From assembly GCA_035430965.1 (NCBI GenBank), contig DAOMHQ010000125.1, positions 1-15,619 of the forward strand: a DNA stretch of 15,619 nucleotides, read 5' to 3'. Of the stretch, positions 1 to 6,902 are shown one piece after another. Source of the stretch: JAKPRU01 sp029568995 (lineage in GTDB: Bacteria; Hinthialibacterota; Hinthialibacteria; Hinthialibacterales; JAKPRU01). The position numbers were made by a program, and so were the translations under genes. Below the pieces are notes generated by a model that made no database searches, had not been told where the DNA came from, and saw only the letters and a list, made by a program, of their open reading frames with translations. How positions within the stretch are numbered: position 1 is the stretch's first letter; each line of letters begins with the position of its first letter.

Positions 1-1
1 C

Positions 2-319
2 GGGATGATCGACGAGGCCATGGCGCGTGTGGGGATTTCGTTTGAATATCGTGTGGGATTCTACCTGCGTCCGGGGGATGTACGGATTGCGGACCGCGCG
101 GAGGATATCGCCTCGGCGGATCTGATTGCGTTTCTGACGGGGATTGCACAAGGCGCACAGGCCACGCTGCAGATCGACCTGATCGCCGCCGACGATCCGC
201 ACCACCTGTGGGAATCGGTGTTTCGCGCATTCGGGGAAGCGACCCGGGCAGCGTTGTCGCCGTGCCCATGGCGGAAAGGAACCCGTCCGGGCGTCGCCGG
301 GAAGATTACGAGCAAGTAG
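2..319 (+). CDS. hisB: Imidazoleglycerol-phosphate dehydratase (HisB-like), 3' part
   Basis: The last 105 codons of a gene cut by the window edge. HisB dehydrates imidazole glycerol phosphate to imidazole acetol phosphate in histidine synthesis, in the cytoplasm. The visible part fits the second half of the family: an opening like the M-D-E-A-L-A segment (MIDEAMARVG), a strand before the last metal site (ATLQIDLIAA), and then HHLWESVFRAFGEA, matching the conserved H-H-x-x-E-x-x-F-K-A metal-binding helix. The usual C-terminal P-S-T-K-G-V-L is not intact; the protein ends PGVAGKITSK, keeping only a G-K near the phosphate-contact position. The sequence is divergent from typical HisB overall. It converges on the phosphohexomutase gene with a 6-bp gap and no visible terminator. 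The fold assignment is fairly sure; dehydratase activity cannot be judged without the 5' half. Confidence 0.68.
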   Translation, partial: GMIDEAMARVGISFEYRVGFYLRPGDVRIADRAEDIASADLIAFLTGIAQGAQATLQIDLIAADDPHHLWESVFRAFGEATRAALSPCPWRKGTRPGVAGKITSK

Positions 320-325
320 GCGGGA

Positions 326-1747
326 TTAACGCAGGAGCTGCCTTTTTGCCTTTTTCAGGATCTCGTCGACGGCGTTTTCGGATGGCGCTTCCACATACAC
401 GCGGAACAGCGGTTCTGTGCCGGATGGACGCAACAACAGCCAGCTGCCATCCGAAAGAAAAAATTTAAAACCGTCAATTGTAAGAATGCGCTCGACAGAC
501 CGTCCGGCGATGGTCTTGAGAGGCCGGTTCTTCAGCATGTCCAGAACCGCGCCCATTTTTTCTTTCGGCAGGCGCAGATCATCCCTTCGGAAAGCGTGAT
601 AGCCGACTTTGCGGTATAAACTGTCCAGAATCTTCGATAAGGGCTGTTTCCGCATGGCCATCATCTGGAGGATGAACAGGGCTGCCATGGAACCATCCCG
701 TTCCGGGATGTGACCGCGTAATGCATACCCGCCGCTTTCCTCACCGCCCAGAAGCGCATCCCGTTCCAGCATGAGGTCCGCCACATATTTGAATCCGACC
801 TGGGTTTCATGCAGGTACAGACCGTAAGCCCGGCAGAGTTTGTCCAACATACTGGTTGAGGAACAGGTTTTGACCACCTCGCCGGTCAGCTTCAGATCCT
901 CCACGGCGTGCATCAGGAGAAGCGCAAAGACATCCTGAGTGGTAAGCGAGACTCCGCGTTCATCAACCACACCGATGCGGTCGGCATCGCCATCCAGGGC
1001 GAAACCGATGTCGGCTTTTGCTTCTTTGACCGCCCGGCAGAGCGGTTCCAGGTTTTTGCCGATGGGTTCAGGGTGCAGGCCGCCGAACGAGGGATTGGTT
1101 TCGCCGTGGATCTCTTTTGTGAGCAATCCCCAGGATTCCAGCAACGGGGCCAGTAATCCGACACCGGAGCCGTACATGGCATCCACCACGACCTGGGGTT
1201 TGAAACGTTTTATGCGAGCGATATCCACATGCGAGGAAATCTCGTCGAGATAACGTTTTTTAGGGCTGAAGAATTGAAGCCGTTTCTGTTTGCGGGCCTC
1301 ATCCAGCGCAAGCAGTTGGGGGGATTTGCCGCGTTCGAGAAGGGCATTCGAGCGATCCTGGATACCCTGGGTAACATCGGAACCGACCGGCCCGCCGAAC
1401 GGCCCTTTGATTTTAATACCGTTGTATTGCCCCGGATTGTGGCTCGCGGTAATCATCACGCCGCCGACTGCCTTGCGGCGGATCGTCTCCAGGGAAATCG
1501 CCGGAGTGGAGCAGACATCGTCCGAGAGAATGATTTTCAGCCCTTTTTCGGTTGCCACTCCCGCCACTTCCTCGGCATATTCGCGCGAGAGAAACCGCCG
1601 GTCGTAGCCGATGGTGACCGGTTTGCCTTTTCCGACTCGCTGGAAATACTCCGCAGCGGCTGCGGCGACATACCGGACATTATCGAAGGTAAATTCACGG
1701 CTGATGACGGCACGCCATCCATCCGTTCCGAAGACGATTTTACTCAT
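326..1747 (-). CDS. Phosphoglucomutase/phosphomannomutase family protein (alpha-D-phosphohexomutase)
   Basis: A complete 473-residue cytoplasmic enzyme that interconverts hexose 1- and 6-phosphates through a phosphoserine. All four family signatures are present. The active-site loop TASHNP has the phosphoserine at Ser102. The Mg2+ loop DGDADRIG has Asp252, Asp254 and Asp256. The sugar-recognition loop is GGEESGG around 334-340. The phosphate-binding loop RPSGTEP lies near the C terminus. The N-terminal FGTDGWR is also typical. The start is supported by AGGAG seven bases upstream of ATG. Length is normal for the PGM/PMM type and somewhat long for GlmM. Substrate (glucose, mannose or both) cannot be told from the sequence. 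It is transcribed divergently from the PRMT-like gene and converges on the hisB end, so it appears to be a single-gene unit. Confidence 0.93.
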   Translation of the reverse strand: MSKIVFGTDGWRAVISREFTFDNVRYVAAAAAEYFQRVGKGKPVTIGYDRRFLSREYAEEVAGVATEKGLKIILSDDVCSTPAISLETIRRKAVGGVMITASHNPGQYNGIKIKGPFGGPVGSDVTQGIQDRSNALLERGKSPQLLALDEARKQKRLQFFSPKKRYLDEISSHVDIARIKRFKPQVVVDAMYGSGVGLLAPLLESWGLLTKEIHGETNPSFGGLHPEPIGKNLEPLCRAVKEAKADIGFALDGDADRIGVVDERGVSLTTQDVFALLLMHAVEDLKLTGEVVKTCSSTSMLDKLCRAYGLYLHETQVGFKYVADLMLERDALLGGEESGGYALRGHIPERDGSMAALFILQMMAMRKQPLSKILDSLYRKVGYHAFRRDDLRLPKEKMGAVLDMLKNRPLKTIAGRSVERILTIDGFKFFLSDGSWLLLRPSGTEPLFRVYVEAPSENAVDEILKKAKRQLLR

Positions 1748-1783
1748 GCGTTTTCTCCTGTTATGTGGTCAAGCCCACCCTGA

Positions 1784-1805
1784 CCCTCCCCAGACTTGGG
1801 GAGGG
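1784..1805. repeat. 9-bp perfect palindromic hairpin in the divergent intergenic region
   Basis: CCCTCCCCA, a GACT loop, then TGGGGAGGG. It lies between two divergent gene starts, so a terminator role is unlikely. A related C-rich/G-rich stretch occurs at 6858-6889 (CCCACCCC, then CAGGGAGGG). Similar short palindromes are commonly dispersed between genes in environmental genomes; that comparison is from general knowledge. Confidence 0.6.
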
Positions 1806-1916
1806 AAATTCTCGCCTTCGCTGGTATCGTTGAATGACCAGTGGCAACATACGCAATATCGTTGCGGAATTGAAGTGCTTATCCAACACGAGAGAGGGCA
1901 TTCGGTACAAGAATCC

Positions 1917-2945
1917 ATGATGTCAGACGCCATTGAATACCTGATGGACATGTGGCCGTTGTCCACCGGGACAGAAGATCATTTGACCTCGCATCACCTG
2001 TTGTTGCGGGACAGCGTGCGGAATGAGGCTTTTCAGGAGGCAATCCGCCGGATTGTGAATCCGGGAGACTTGGTGCTGGATGTGGGCGCCGGGACAGGAA
2101 TCCTTTCCGCGTTTGCGATCCAGGCGGGCGCGCAGCATGTGTACCTGGTGGAATCGGAAGACACGCTGTCGTGTGCCCGGCAGATTTTCGAACGGGCGGG
2201 CTGGCTGGAGCGCGCGACATTCATTCGCGGCATGGCGGATCGTGTGACGTTTCAAGGCGGCAAAGTGGATGCCATCCTGATCGAACTGATCGGCAACTTC
2301 GGGATTGATGAAAATATCCTTGATGTGATTCCGACCATTCGCAAGAAAGCATTGAAAAAAGGCGGGAAGATTATCCCCAGCCGTCTCCGTCTGTTTGTTG
2401 TACCGATCATGGAGGAGAGCCTGGAGCGGGAATTGGGAGTGTACCGTTCCGTGCGGCACGGCATAGATTTTTCGCCGCTGGCCCCCCTCGCGGACAACAA
2501 TGTATACCTGCTGAACTTTCGCAATGCACGGCTGCTCGCGGAGCCGCAGCGGCTTGCGGAGTTCGATTTCCTGACCTGCGAGGGCGATACGATTGAGAGC
2601 CGCGTGAATTTCTCCATCAAGCAGCGGGGGCGGATGATCGGATTTGTCGGATGGTTCGAAATCGACCTGTGCGAAGGGATCTCCCTGTCCAATCTGCCCA
2701 ATGTGAACAGGACGCATTGGGACCAGATTATTTTTCCCATTGGGGAAACCCAGGCGGTGGAAAAAGGAGATCGGGTGTCGTTCCGGTTTCGCTATCGTAC
2801 AACGGCGGGCGAGGAAGAGTGGGCCTGGTCCGGGACCATCCAGACACGCGCCGGGAATCGCCGGTTCGATCTCTGCAACGGGGACCGATTTTTGCTTCCG
2901 AAGGTGAGGACAAGGCACACAATTGAATTACGAATTGCGAATTGA
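1917..2945 (+). CDS. PRMT-like class I SAM-dependent methyltransferase (putative protein arginine methyltransferase)
   Basis: A 342-residue protein with the ordered motifs of the PRMT family. A D-x-V-R helix entry (LLRDSVRN, 29-36) is followed by SAM motif I VLDVGAGTG (53-61) and the acidic ribose-binding residue in YLVESED (Glu79). The double-E loop is Glu123 to Glu132 with the same nine-residue spacing as in PRMT1 (ELIGNFGIDE). In the C-terminal beta-barrel half there is a T-H-W loop (266-268). In eukaryotic PRMTs the two glutamates hold the substrate guanidinium and the THW loop closes the site; the substrate here is unknown. The double-E aromatic residues differ from PRMT1. The start is uncertain: ATG codons at 1917 and 1920 are tandem, SD sequence is poor, and the frame stays open upstream to 1611, but no family motif precedes residue 20. 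No partner gene is adjacent. Confidence 0.8.
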   Translation: MMSDAIEYLMDMWPLSTGTEDHLTSHHLLLRDSVRNEAFQEAIRRIVNPGDLVLDVGAGTGILSAFAIQAGAQHVYLVESEDTLSCARQIFERAGWLERATFIRGMADRVTFQGGKVDAILIELIGNFGIDENILDVIPTIRKKALKKGGKIIPSRLRLFVVPIMEESLERELGVYRSVRHGIDFSPLAPLADNNVYLLNFRNARLLAEPQRLAEFDFLTCEGDTIESRVNFSIKQRGRMIGFVGWFEIDLCEGISLSNLPNVNRTHWDQIIFPIGETQAVEKGDRVSFRFRYRTTAGEEEWAWSGTIQTRAGNRRFDLCNGDRFLLPKVRTRHTIELRIAN

Positions 2946-3014
2946 AGAAAGAGGCGGAGTGGACATTGTGGACAGGGTGGACGGGAGGGAATAGGGAGTG
3001 AGAAGAGTCCGCAT

Positions 3015-3043
3015 TGTCATTCCGAACGAATGTGAGGAATCTC
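3015..3043. repeat. Dispersed intergenic phrase with a small hairpin
   Basis: Between the convergent ends of the PRMT-like gene and feoB lies TGTCATTCCGAACGAATG, followed by TGAGGAATCTC. CATTC and GAATG form a 5-bp stem around CGAAC. This wording closely resembles short dispersed repeats seen between genes in many environmental bacterial genomes (general knowledge, not searched). The rest of 2946-3098 holds GTGGAC-rich repeats and AAGAATTGAAGAAAGA heptamer-like remnants, with no gene seen. Confidence 0.5.
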
Positions 3044-3098
3044 AGGGGGGGCGGAGAAATTAAGAATTGAAGAAAGAGCCGGAAGGATAAAAGGACTG

Positions 3099-5318
3099 TC
3101 AGGAGAGGTTGGGGAAGAGGCGTGCGATGTGGTAGATCGTGAATCCGACGAGCCAGGCCAGCATTGAGGAATAGGTGATGGCGAACAGGGTCCATCGTCG
3201 GGACGCCGTTTCTCGGCGGATGATGGCAATGGTTCCGAAGCAGGGAACATAGATCAGAACAATCGCCATCATGGCGAGCGCGGAGGCGGGGGTGAGTCCG
3301 GAGCTGCGCAGGGCCACCCGAAGGCCCTCGCTGGTTTCGTCGGCCTCGGCTCCGGTTTGATAGAGAACGCCCAGGGTACTGACAACGGTTTCCTTGGCCG
3401 CGATACCGGTGAGCAGGGCCAGGCCCTCTTTCCAGTCCAATCCCATAGGCCGCAGCATCGGCGCGACATATCCGCCCAATCTTCCTGCAAACGAATACTG
3501 CAATTGCTGCTCCGTGAATTCCGTTTTCAGACGACTCAGTTCGGCAGACTCATCGGGTGAAGCAGGGCTTGTTTCCAGTTGTTGAATTGACTGTTGGAGT
3601 TCCGTGGAACCGGGGAAATTCCCGGGGAATGAACAGAGCAGCCAAATCAAGACTGTTGCCACAAGAATCACACCGCCGACTTTGCGGATAAACACATACG
3701 CCCGGTCCCACACGTGGATCAGAACACTGCGCAAGAGGGGGACTCGATACGGGGGCAGTTCCATGACAAACGGCATGGCCTCTCCCCGGAACAGGGTCCG
3801 TCGGAACAATTGCCCAACCAACATGGCCAGCACGATTCCCAGCGCATAAATGCCGAAGATAACCATCGTGGCATGGGCCGCGAAAAATGTCCCGGCGAGC
3901 AGGATATAGACCGGCAGGCGCGCGCTGCAACTCATGAGCGGATTGATCAGAATGGTCAGGAGTCGGTCGGAACGATTCTCCAGGGTTCGTGTTGCCAGGA
4001 TGGCCGGAACATTGCATCCGAATCCCATGACCATGGGAATAAACGATTTGCCATGCAGTCCAAGGGTATGCATGACCCGGTCCATAATAAACGCGGCCCG
4101 CGCCATGTACCCGGTATCTTCCATCAGGGAGATGAAAAAGAACAGGATAAGGATATTCGGAAGAAAGATGATGACGCTTCCGACGCCGTTAATCACCCCG
4201 TCCACCACCAGCCCCCGAAACATCCCATCCGGCAGAATCGCCGCCAGTGCCCCGCCGATCAGGCTTACACCGGATTCGATCCAGCCCATGGGAATCTCGC
4301 CCAATGAAAATGTGGTCTCAAACATCAACCACAAGAACGCAATGAAGATGGGGATACCGAGCAGGCGATGAGTCACGACGGCATCAATGGCATCGGAGAT
4401 GCGTATTTTCTGTTCGACCGACATGCTGACCGTTTCGCGAACCGCGCCGCGCACGAATCCATAACGACGTTCGGCAAACAGGCTGGGGATATCCTCGTGC
4501 AGCAGGGATTCGAGATACTGAACGGCCTCATCGCGAGCGGCGAGGATCTCCTGACCTTTCGGATGCGGTGCGATGACCTCGCAGACGGTTTTGTCCTTCT
4601 CCAGGAGATGAATGGCGAGCCAACGCTTTCCATAACGTTCGACCAGATCGGGCATAGCCTCCAGGCGTTCCTCGAACAGGGCAATCAACTGTTCGACGTC
4701 CTCGCCGTAGTTGACGGGGACACGGTGCGCAATGTCGCTGGTTCCCTCGGCGACGGCGATGGCGGTATCGAGCAATTCACAAAGGCCGATGCCGCGATTC
4801 CCCACGGTCGGAACAAAGGGAACGCCCAGTAATTGACCGAGTTTCCGATAATCGATCCCGATTCCCTGGTTGCGGGCCTCATCGCTCATGTTGAGAGCGA
4901 CAATGGTCGGAAGACCCAGCTCGATCAACTGGGTTGTCAGGTACAGGTTCCGCTCCAGGTTCGACGCATCAATGACGTTGATAACGACATCCGGTTTTTG
5001 ATCCAGCAGGCAGGACTGAACGATTATCTCCTCGATGGAATACGCGGTGAGGCTGTACGTGCCGGGAAGGTCGATCAGGTTAAACAGGCGTCCTCCTTGA
5101 CGGGCCGTGCCATCCTTGACGGCAACGGTGACGCCGGGGTAATTGCCGACGTGCTGATGGGTTCCGGTAAGAGAATTGAAAATACAGGTTTTTCCGGCGT
5201 TGGGATTTCCGACAAGGGCACAGGTTAATTGACTGCGTTTTTGAGCGGTCGAGACATCGGAGTGGACACGAGGTGTCTGGGAGGCAACCGATATACAGGG
5301 ATCATTGGGTCTGCGCAT
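3099..5318 (-). CDS. feoB: Ferrous iron transporter FeoB
   Basis: A 739-residue inner-membrane Fe(II) transporter with a cytosolic G-protein domain. G1 is GNPNAGKT (37-44), the G2 region is VGNYPGVTV (57-65), G3 is DLPG (83-86) and G4 is NMSD (143-146). A helical GDI-like spacer follows, then a polytopic core with the family signature GFGCNVPAILATRT and MSCSARLPVY (about 430-475), duplicated Gate-type segments and a C-terminal helix (VGFTIYHIARLF). Length is in the normal range. A 36-residue polar N-terminal extension precedes the G domain. The start has GGAG eight bases upstream. It lies 18 bp downstream of the DtxR-FeoA fusion gene on the same strand, so co-transcription is likely. No separate feoA or feoC is seen; FeoA is supplied as a fusion in the regulator. 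Control is probably by that regulator. Confidence 0.96.
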   Translation of the reverse strand: MRRPNDPCISVASQTPRVHSDVSTAQKRSQLTCALVGNPNAGKTCIFNSLTGTHQHVGNYPGVTVAVKDGTARQGGRLFNLIDLPGTYSLTAYSIEEIIVQSCLLDQKPDVVINVIDASNLERNLYLTTQLIELGLPTIVALNMSDEARNQGIGIDYRKLGQLLGVPFVPTVGNRGIGLCELLDTAIAVAEGTSDIAHRVPVNYGEDVEQLIALFEERLEAMPDLVERYGKRWLAIHLLEKDKTVCEVIAPHPKGQEILAARDEAVQYLESLLHEDIPSLFAERRYGFVRGAVRETVSMSVEQKIRISDAIDAVVTHRLLGIPIFIAFLWLMFETTFSLGEIPMGWIESGVSLIGGALAAILPDGMFRGLVVDGVINGVGSVIIFLPNILILFFFISLMEDTGYMARAAFIMDRVMHTLGLHGKSFIPMVMGFGCNVPAILATRTLENRSDRLLTILINPLMSCSARLPVYILLAGTFFAAHATMVIFGIYALGIVLAMLVGQLFRRTLFRGEAMPFVMELPPYRVPLLRSVLIHVWDRAYVFIRKVGGVILVATVLIWLLCSFPGNFPGSTELQQSIQQLETSPASPDESAELSRLKTEFTEQQLQYSFAGRLGGYVAPMLRPMGLDWKEGLALLTGIAAKETVVSTLGVLYQTGAEADETSEGLRVALRSSGLTPASALAMMAIVLIYVPCFGTIAIIRRETASRRWTLFAITYSSMLAWLVGFTIYHIARLFPNLS

Positions 5319-5336
5319 GATCTATACTCCAGTCGG

Positions 5337-6059
5337 TCATGCCCGATCCAGGACAACCTCTACCGCAGAGGCCTCCGCTTTTCGGAGTGACAAATTGTAG
5401 CCGCGAATGTGAATCTCGATGGGATCGCCGAGCGGGGCCTCGCGGATAAATCGGACCCGCTCGCCGCGCAGGACGCCCATCTCCATGAGGCGTTTTCGAA
5501 TCGCCCCTGTTTCCAGGACCGCGCGGATTTCGCCCTCTTGCCCCGGTTTCATTTCGGCCAGGTTGCGGATTTCAATGTCGGCGGACGGTTTGACGGGAAC
5601 CGGACGGGTTTCGAATACATCCCGCTGCTGTTTCTTGTATTCCTGAAACAGTTGGATGGTATGGGCGGGGTCCTCGGAGTGGACATATCCCATGAAGGCG
5701 ACGAGGCGGTTCATGGCTATAGGGCTGAGATTGTGCTCGATGGCGCAGGCATCTTTCTCGGCGGTTTCGGGATCGACGCCGAGGACATCGGTGAGGAAGC
5801 TACATAGAATCCGATGGCGGTTATGGACCTGCTGGGCGATCCGTGCCCCTTTGGGCGAAAGGCGAACATCCTCGTACCTTTCGTGCTCAACCAGGCCGCG
5901 CTCGCCAAGCAGACGGAGGGTTTCGGAGACAGTGGGTGCTTTCAGGCCCAGCTCTCCGGCGATATCTCGGACTCGAATGACCCGTTTCTGCATCTGGAGG
6001 CGATAAACGGCCTCCAGGTAGTCCTGCATGACAGGGGAGATGTCTTGAAGTTCGTTCAT
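5337..6059 (-). CDS. DtxR/MntR-family metal-dependent repressor with C-terminal FeoA/SH3-like domain
   Basis: A 240-residue cytoplasmic regulator. An N-terminal winged helix (about 8-72; LGLKAPTVSETLRLLGERGL is the recognition region) is followed by a metal-binding and dimerization domain (73-145) and a FeoA-like domain (162-237; MKPGQEGEIRAV, RLMEMGVLRGERVRF). Likely primary metal ligands are Asp13, Glu16, His82, Cys105, Glu108 and His109. Asp13 is the MntR-type residue, while Cys105 matches the DtxR/IdeR-type cysteine. Its place directly before feoB argues for Fe(II) sensing and control of its own operon. ATG at 6059 was chosen over an upstream in-frame TTG at 6095, because family members begin close to this point and a promoter sits just before the ATG. 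There is no Shine-Dalgarno sequence, which fits a leaderless message. Confidence 0.9.
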   Translation of the reverse strand: MNELQDISPVMQDYLEAVYRLQMQKRVIRVRDIAGELGLKAPTVSETLRLLGERGLVEHERYEDVRLSPKGARIAQQVHNRHRILCSFLTDVLGVDPETAEKDACAIEHNLSPIAMNRLVAFMGYVHSEDPAHTIQLFQEYKKQQRDVFETRPVPVKPSADIEIRNLAEMKPGQEGEIRAVLETGAIRKRLMEMGVLRGERVRFIREAPLGDPIEIHIRGYNLSLRKAEASAVEVVLDRA

Positions 6060-6095
6060 GGAATATATATTAGGAAAACCGAATATGAGAAGCAA
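6060..6095 (-). promoter_or_regulatory. Promoter of the DtxR-FeoA/feoB operon, leaderless type, with possible operator
   Basis: On the minus strand TTGCTT (6090-6095), 17 bp, TAATAT (6067-6072). The -10 ends seven bases before the ATG, so transcription would start at or one base before the start codon. The -10 overlaps the perfect palindrome AATATATATT (6062-6071), a plausible site for the encoded repressor. It is not a clear match to the DtxR or MntR box consensus. Confidence 0.5.
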
Positions 6096-6112
6096 GGGGG
6101 GAGAGGGAGAAA

Positions 6113-6139
6113 GGATGAATTATGAAGGATGAATTGAAG
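6113..6139. repeat. GGATGAA-type heptamer repeat patch
   Basis: GGATGAATTATGAAGGATGA and the bases after it. The core ATGAATTATGAAGGATGAA recurs at 8029-8047, and its complement TTCATCC is the unit tandemly repeated before both DUF115 genes. In each case the CTTCATCC orientation reads toward the start of the nearest downstream gene. The remaining bases of 6096-6223 show no gene. Confidence 0.6.
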
Positions 6140-6223
6140 AGAAGGACGGAAGGGACCAGAGATTGTGGACTGCGGATTGTTCCGCCAGCTAACCTCATTC
6201 CGACCGGGATCGGCAAGAGAATT

Positions 6224-6255
6224 AGATAACTCTGCGTGATTCTGTCTTGTTATCT
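6224..6255. promoter_or_regulatory. Inverted repeat, candidate HicB operator
   Basis: AGATAAC (6224-6230) and GTTATCT (6249-6255) are perfect 7-bp inverted arms, 18 bp apart. The right arm overlaps the proposed -35 of hicA. HicB-type antitoxins with a C-terminal DNA-binding domain usually repress their own operon, so this is the best operator candidate. The spacing is unusual, and no binding motif is known for this family member. Confidence 0.3.
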
Positions 6256-6275
6256 GGTATCGCATATAGTATCAT
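6247..6275 (+). promoter_or_regulatory. Candidate hicAB promoter, leaderless type
   Basis: TTGTTA (6247-6252), 17 bp, TATCAT (6270-6275). The ATG of hicA begins seven bases after the -10, at the expected start point, and there is no Shine-Dalgarno sequence. TATAGT at 6265-6270 is an alternative -10 but has no good -35. Confidence 0.4.
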
Positions 6276-6281
6276 TTTCGC

Positions 6282-6460
6282 ATGAGCAGGGCCGACAAGA
6301 TTCTTGAGAGAATGCGCCTCAATCCCCNNNNNNNNNNNNNNNNNNNNNNNNNNNNNNNNNNNNNNNNNNNNNNNNNNNNNNNNNNNNNNNNNNNNNNNNN
6401 NNNNNNNNNNNNNNNNNNNNNNNNNNNAAATTCGTGGATTTTGTGAGCGAAAAACCATGA
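6282..6460 (+). CDS. hicA: HicA-type mRNA interferase toxin, interrupted by an assembly gap
   Basis: The 5' end before the N run encodes MSRADKILERMRLNP, which matches the start of the HicA subgroup beginning M-S-x-A-D-K-x-L-x-R-M-R. The bases after the run encode KFVDFVSEKP and a TGA. The TGA overlaps the hicB start codon as ATGA. HicA proteins are small double-stranded-RNA-binding-fold RNases that cleave mRNA until neutralized by HicB. The two ends are in different frames across 100 N, but a 100-N run is a conventional filler of arbitrary length, so no frameshift should be inferred. With a usual length of about 80-90 residues, the true missing DNA is probably about 160-200 bp. The catalytic histidine would lie in the missing part and cannot be checked. 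The assignment rests on both ends plus the overlapping hicB. Confidence 0.75.
6328..6427. other. Assembly gap of 100 N
   Basis: Exactly 100 undetermined bases, the usual scaffold filler. The gap falls inside hicA. Its real length is unknown, and the flanking coding sequence suggests it is longer than 100. Confidence 0.99.
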
Positions 6461-6825
6461 GAGACCTGACCCGATATCCATTTGAAGTGCGCCCCATGAC
6501 GGAGGAAGAAGGCGGCGGGTATTTGATCTCGTTCCCGGACTTCTCGGAGTGTATTTCGGACGGCGACACGCCCGAAGAAGCGATCCGAAACGGCCTGGAC
6601 GCGCTGAGTGAGACGATAGCCGCTCTCGAAGACTTGGGGTTGCCCGTCCCCGAACCGGGAACCGGAGGAAGTTACAGCGGCAAGTTCATTCAGCGTATAC
6701 CGCGAAGTCTTCACGCTCGTCTGGCGGCACGTGCCAAGCAGGAAGGTGTCAGTATGAACGCTCTGGTTACGGCTTTTCTGGCGGAGAGCCTGGCTTCACA
6801 TGGTTCGGAAGGCAAACGCCCATGA
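6457..6825 (+). CDS. hicB: HicB-type antitoxin with C-terminal ribbon-helix-helix-like domain
   Basis: A 122-residue protein. The N-terminal HicB fold (about 1-70) has the family pattern of a YLISFPDFSECISDGDTPEE strand-loop-helix followed by AIRNGLDALSETIAALEDLG. The C-terminal part (about 80-115; FIQRIPRSLHARLAARAKQE, then GVSMNALVTAFLAESL) resembles the ribbon-helix-helix DNA-binding domain found in many HicB proteins. It should bind and neutralize HicA and repress the operon. The ATG overlaps the hicA stop codon (ATGA), which implies translational coupling. The longer open frame to the left runs through the N gap and is not the gene. A hairpin starts right after the stop codon. Confidence 0.9.
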   Translation: MRDLTRYPFEVRPMTEEEGGGYLISFPDFSECISDGDTPEEAIRNGLDALSETIAALEDLGLPVPEPGTGGSYSGKFIQRIPRSLHARLAARAKQEGVSMNALVTAFLAESLASHGSEGKRP

Positions 6826-6844
6826 CACCGGCAAGATGCCGGTG
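6826..6844. terminator. Hairpin between convergent hicB and dehydrogenase genes
   Basis: CACCGGC, AAGAT loop, GCCGGTG: a perfect 7-bp stem starting one base after the hicB stop. There is no T-run on either side, so it may be a dispersed palindromic repeat that serves as a weak bidirectional terminator or RNA end-protector. Just downstream, GAGTTCC occurs twice (6854-6860 and 6889-6895) flanking a C-rich/G-rich segment. Confidence 0.4.
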
Positions 6845-6902
6845 CCACCCGGAGAGTTCCCCCACCCCAACCCCCGTAAACAGGGAGGGAGTTCCAAAGC
6901 CG

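Noticed and set aside
1611..1916. N-terminal extension of the PRMT-like protein
   Set aside because: It runs through the phosphohexomutase start and the intergenic palindrome, and family similarity begins after the ATG at 1917.
6060..6095. TTG start at 6095 for the DtxR-FeoA gene
   Set aside because: It would place the promoter inside the coding region, and there is no ribosome site; related proteins start near the ATG at 6059.
6304..6456. Extended hicB frame running through the N gap
   Set aside because: It depends on the arbitrary number of N; the real hicB starts at the ATGA overlap with hicA.
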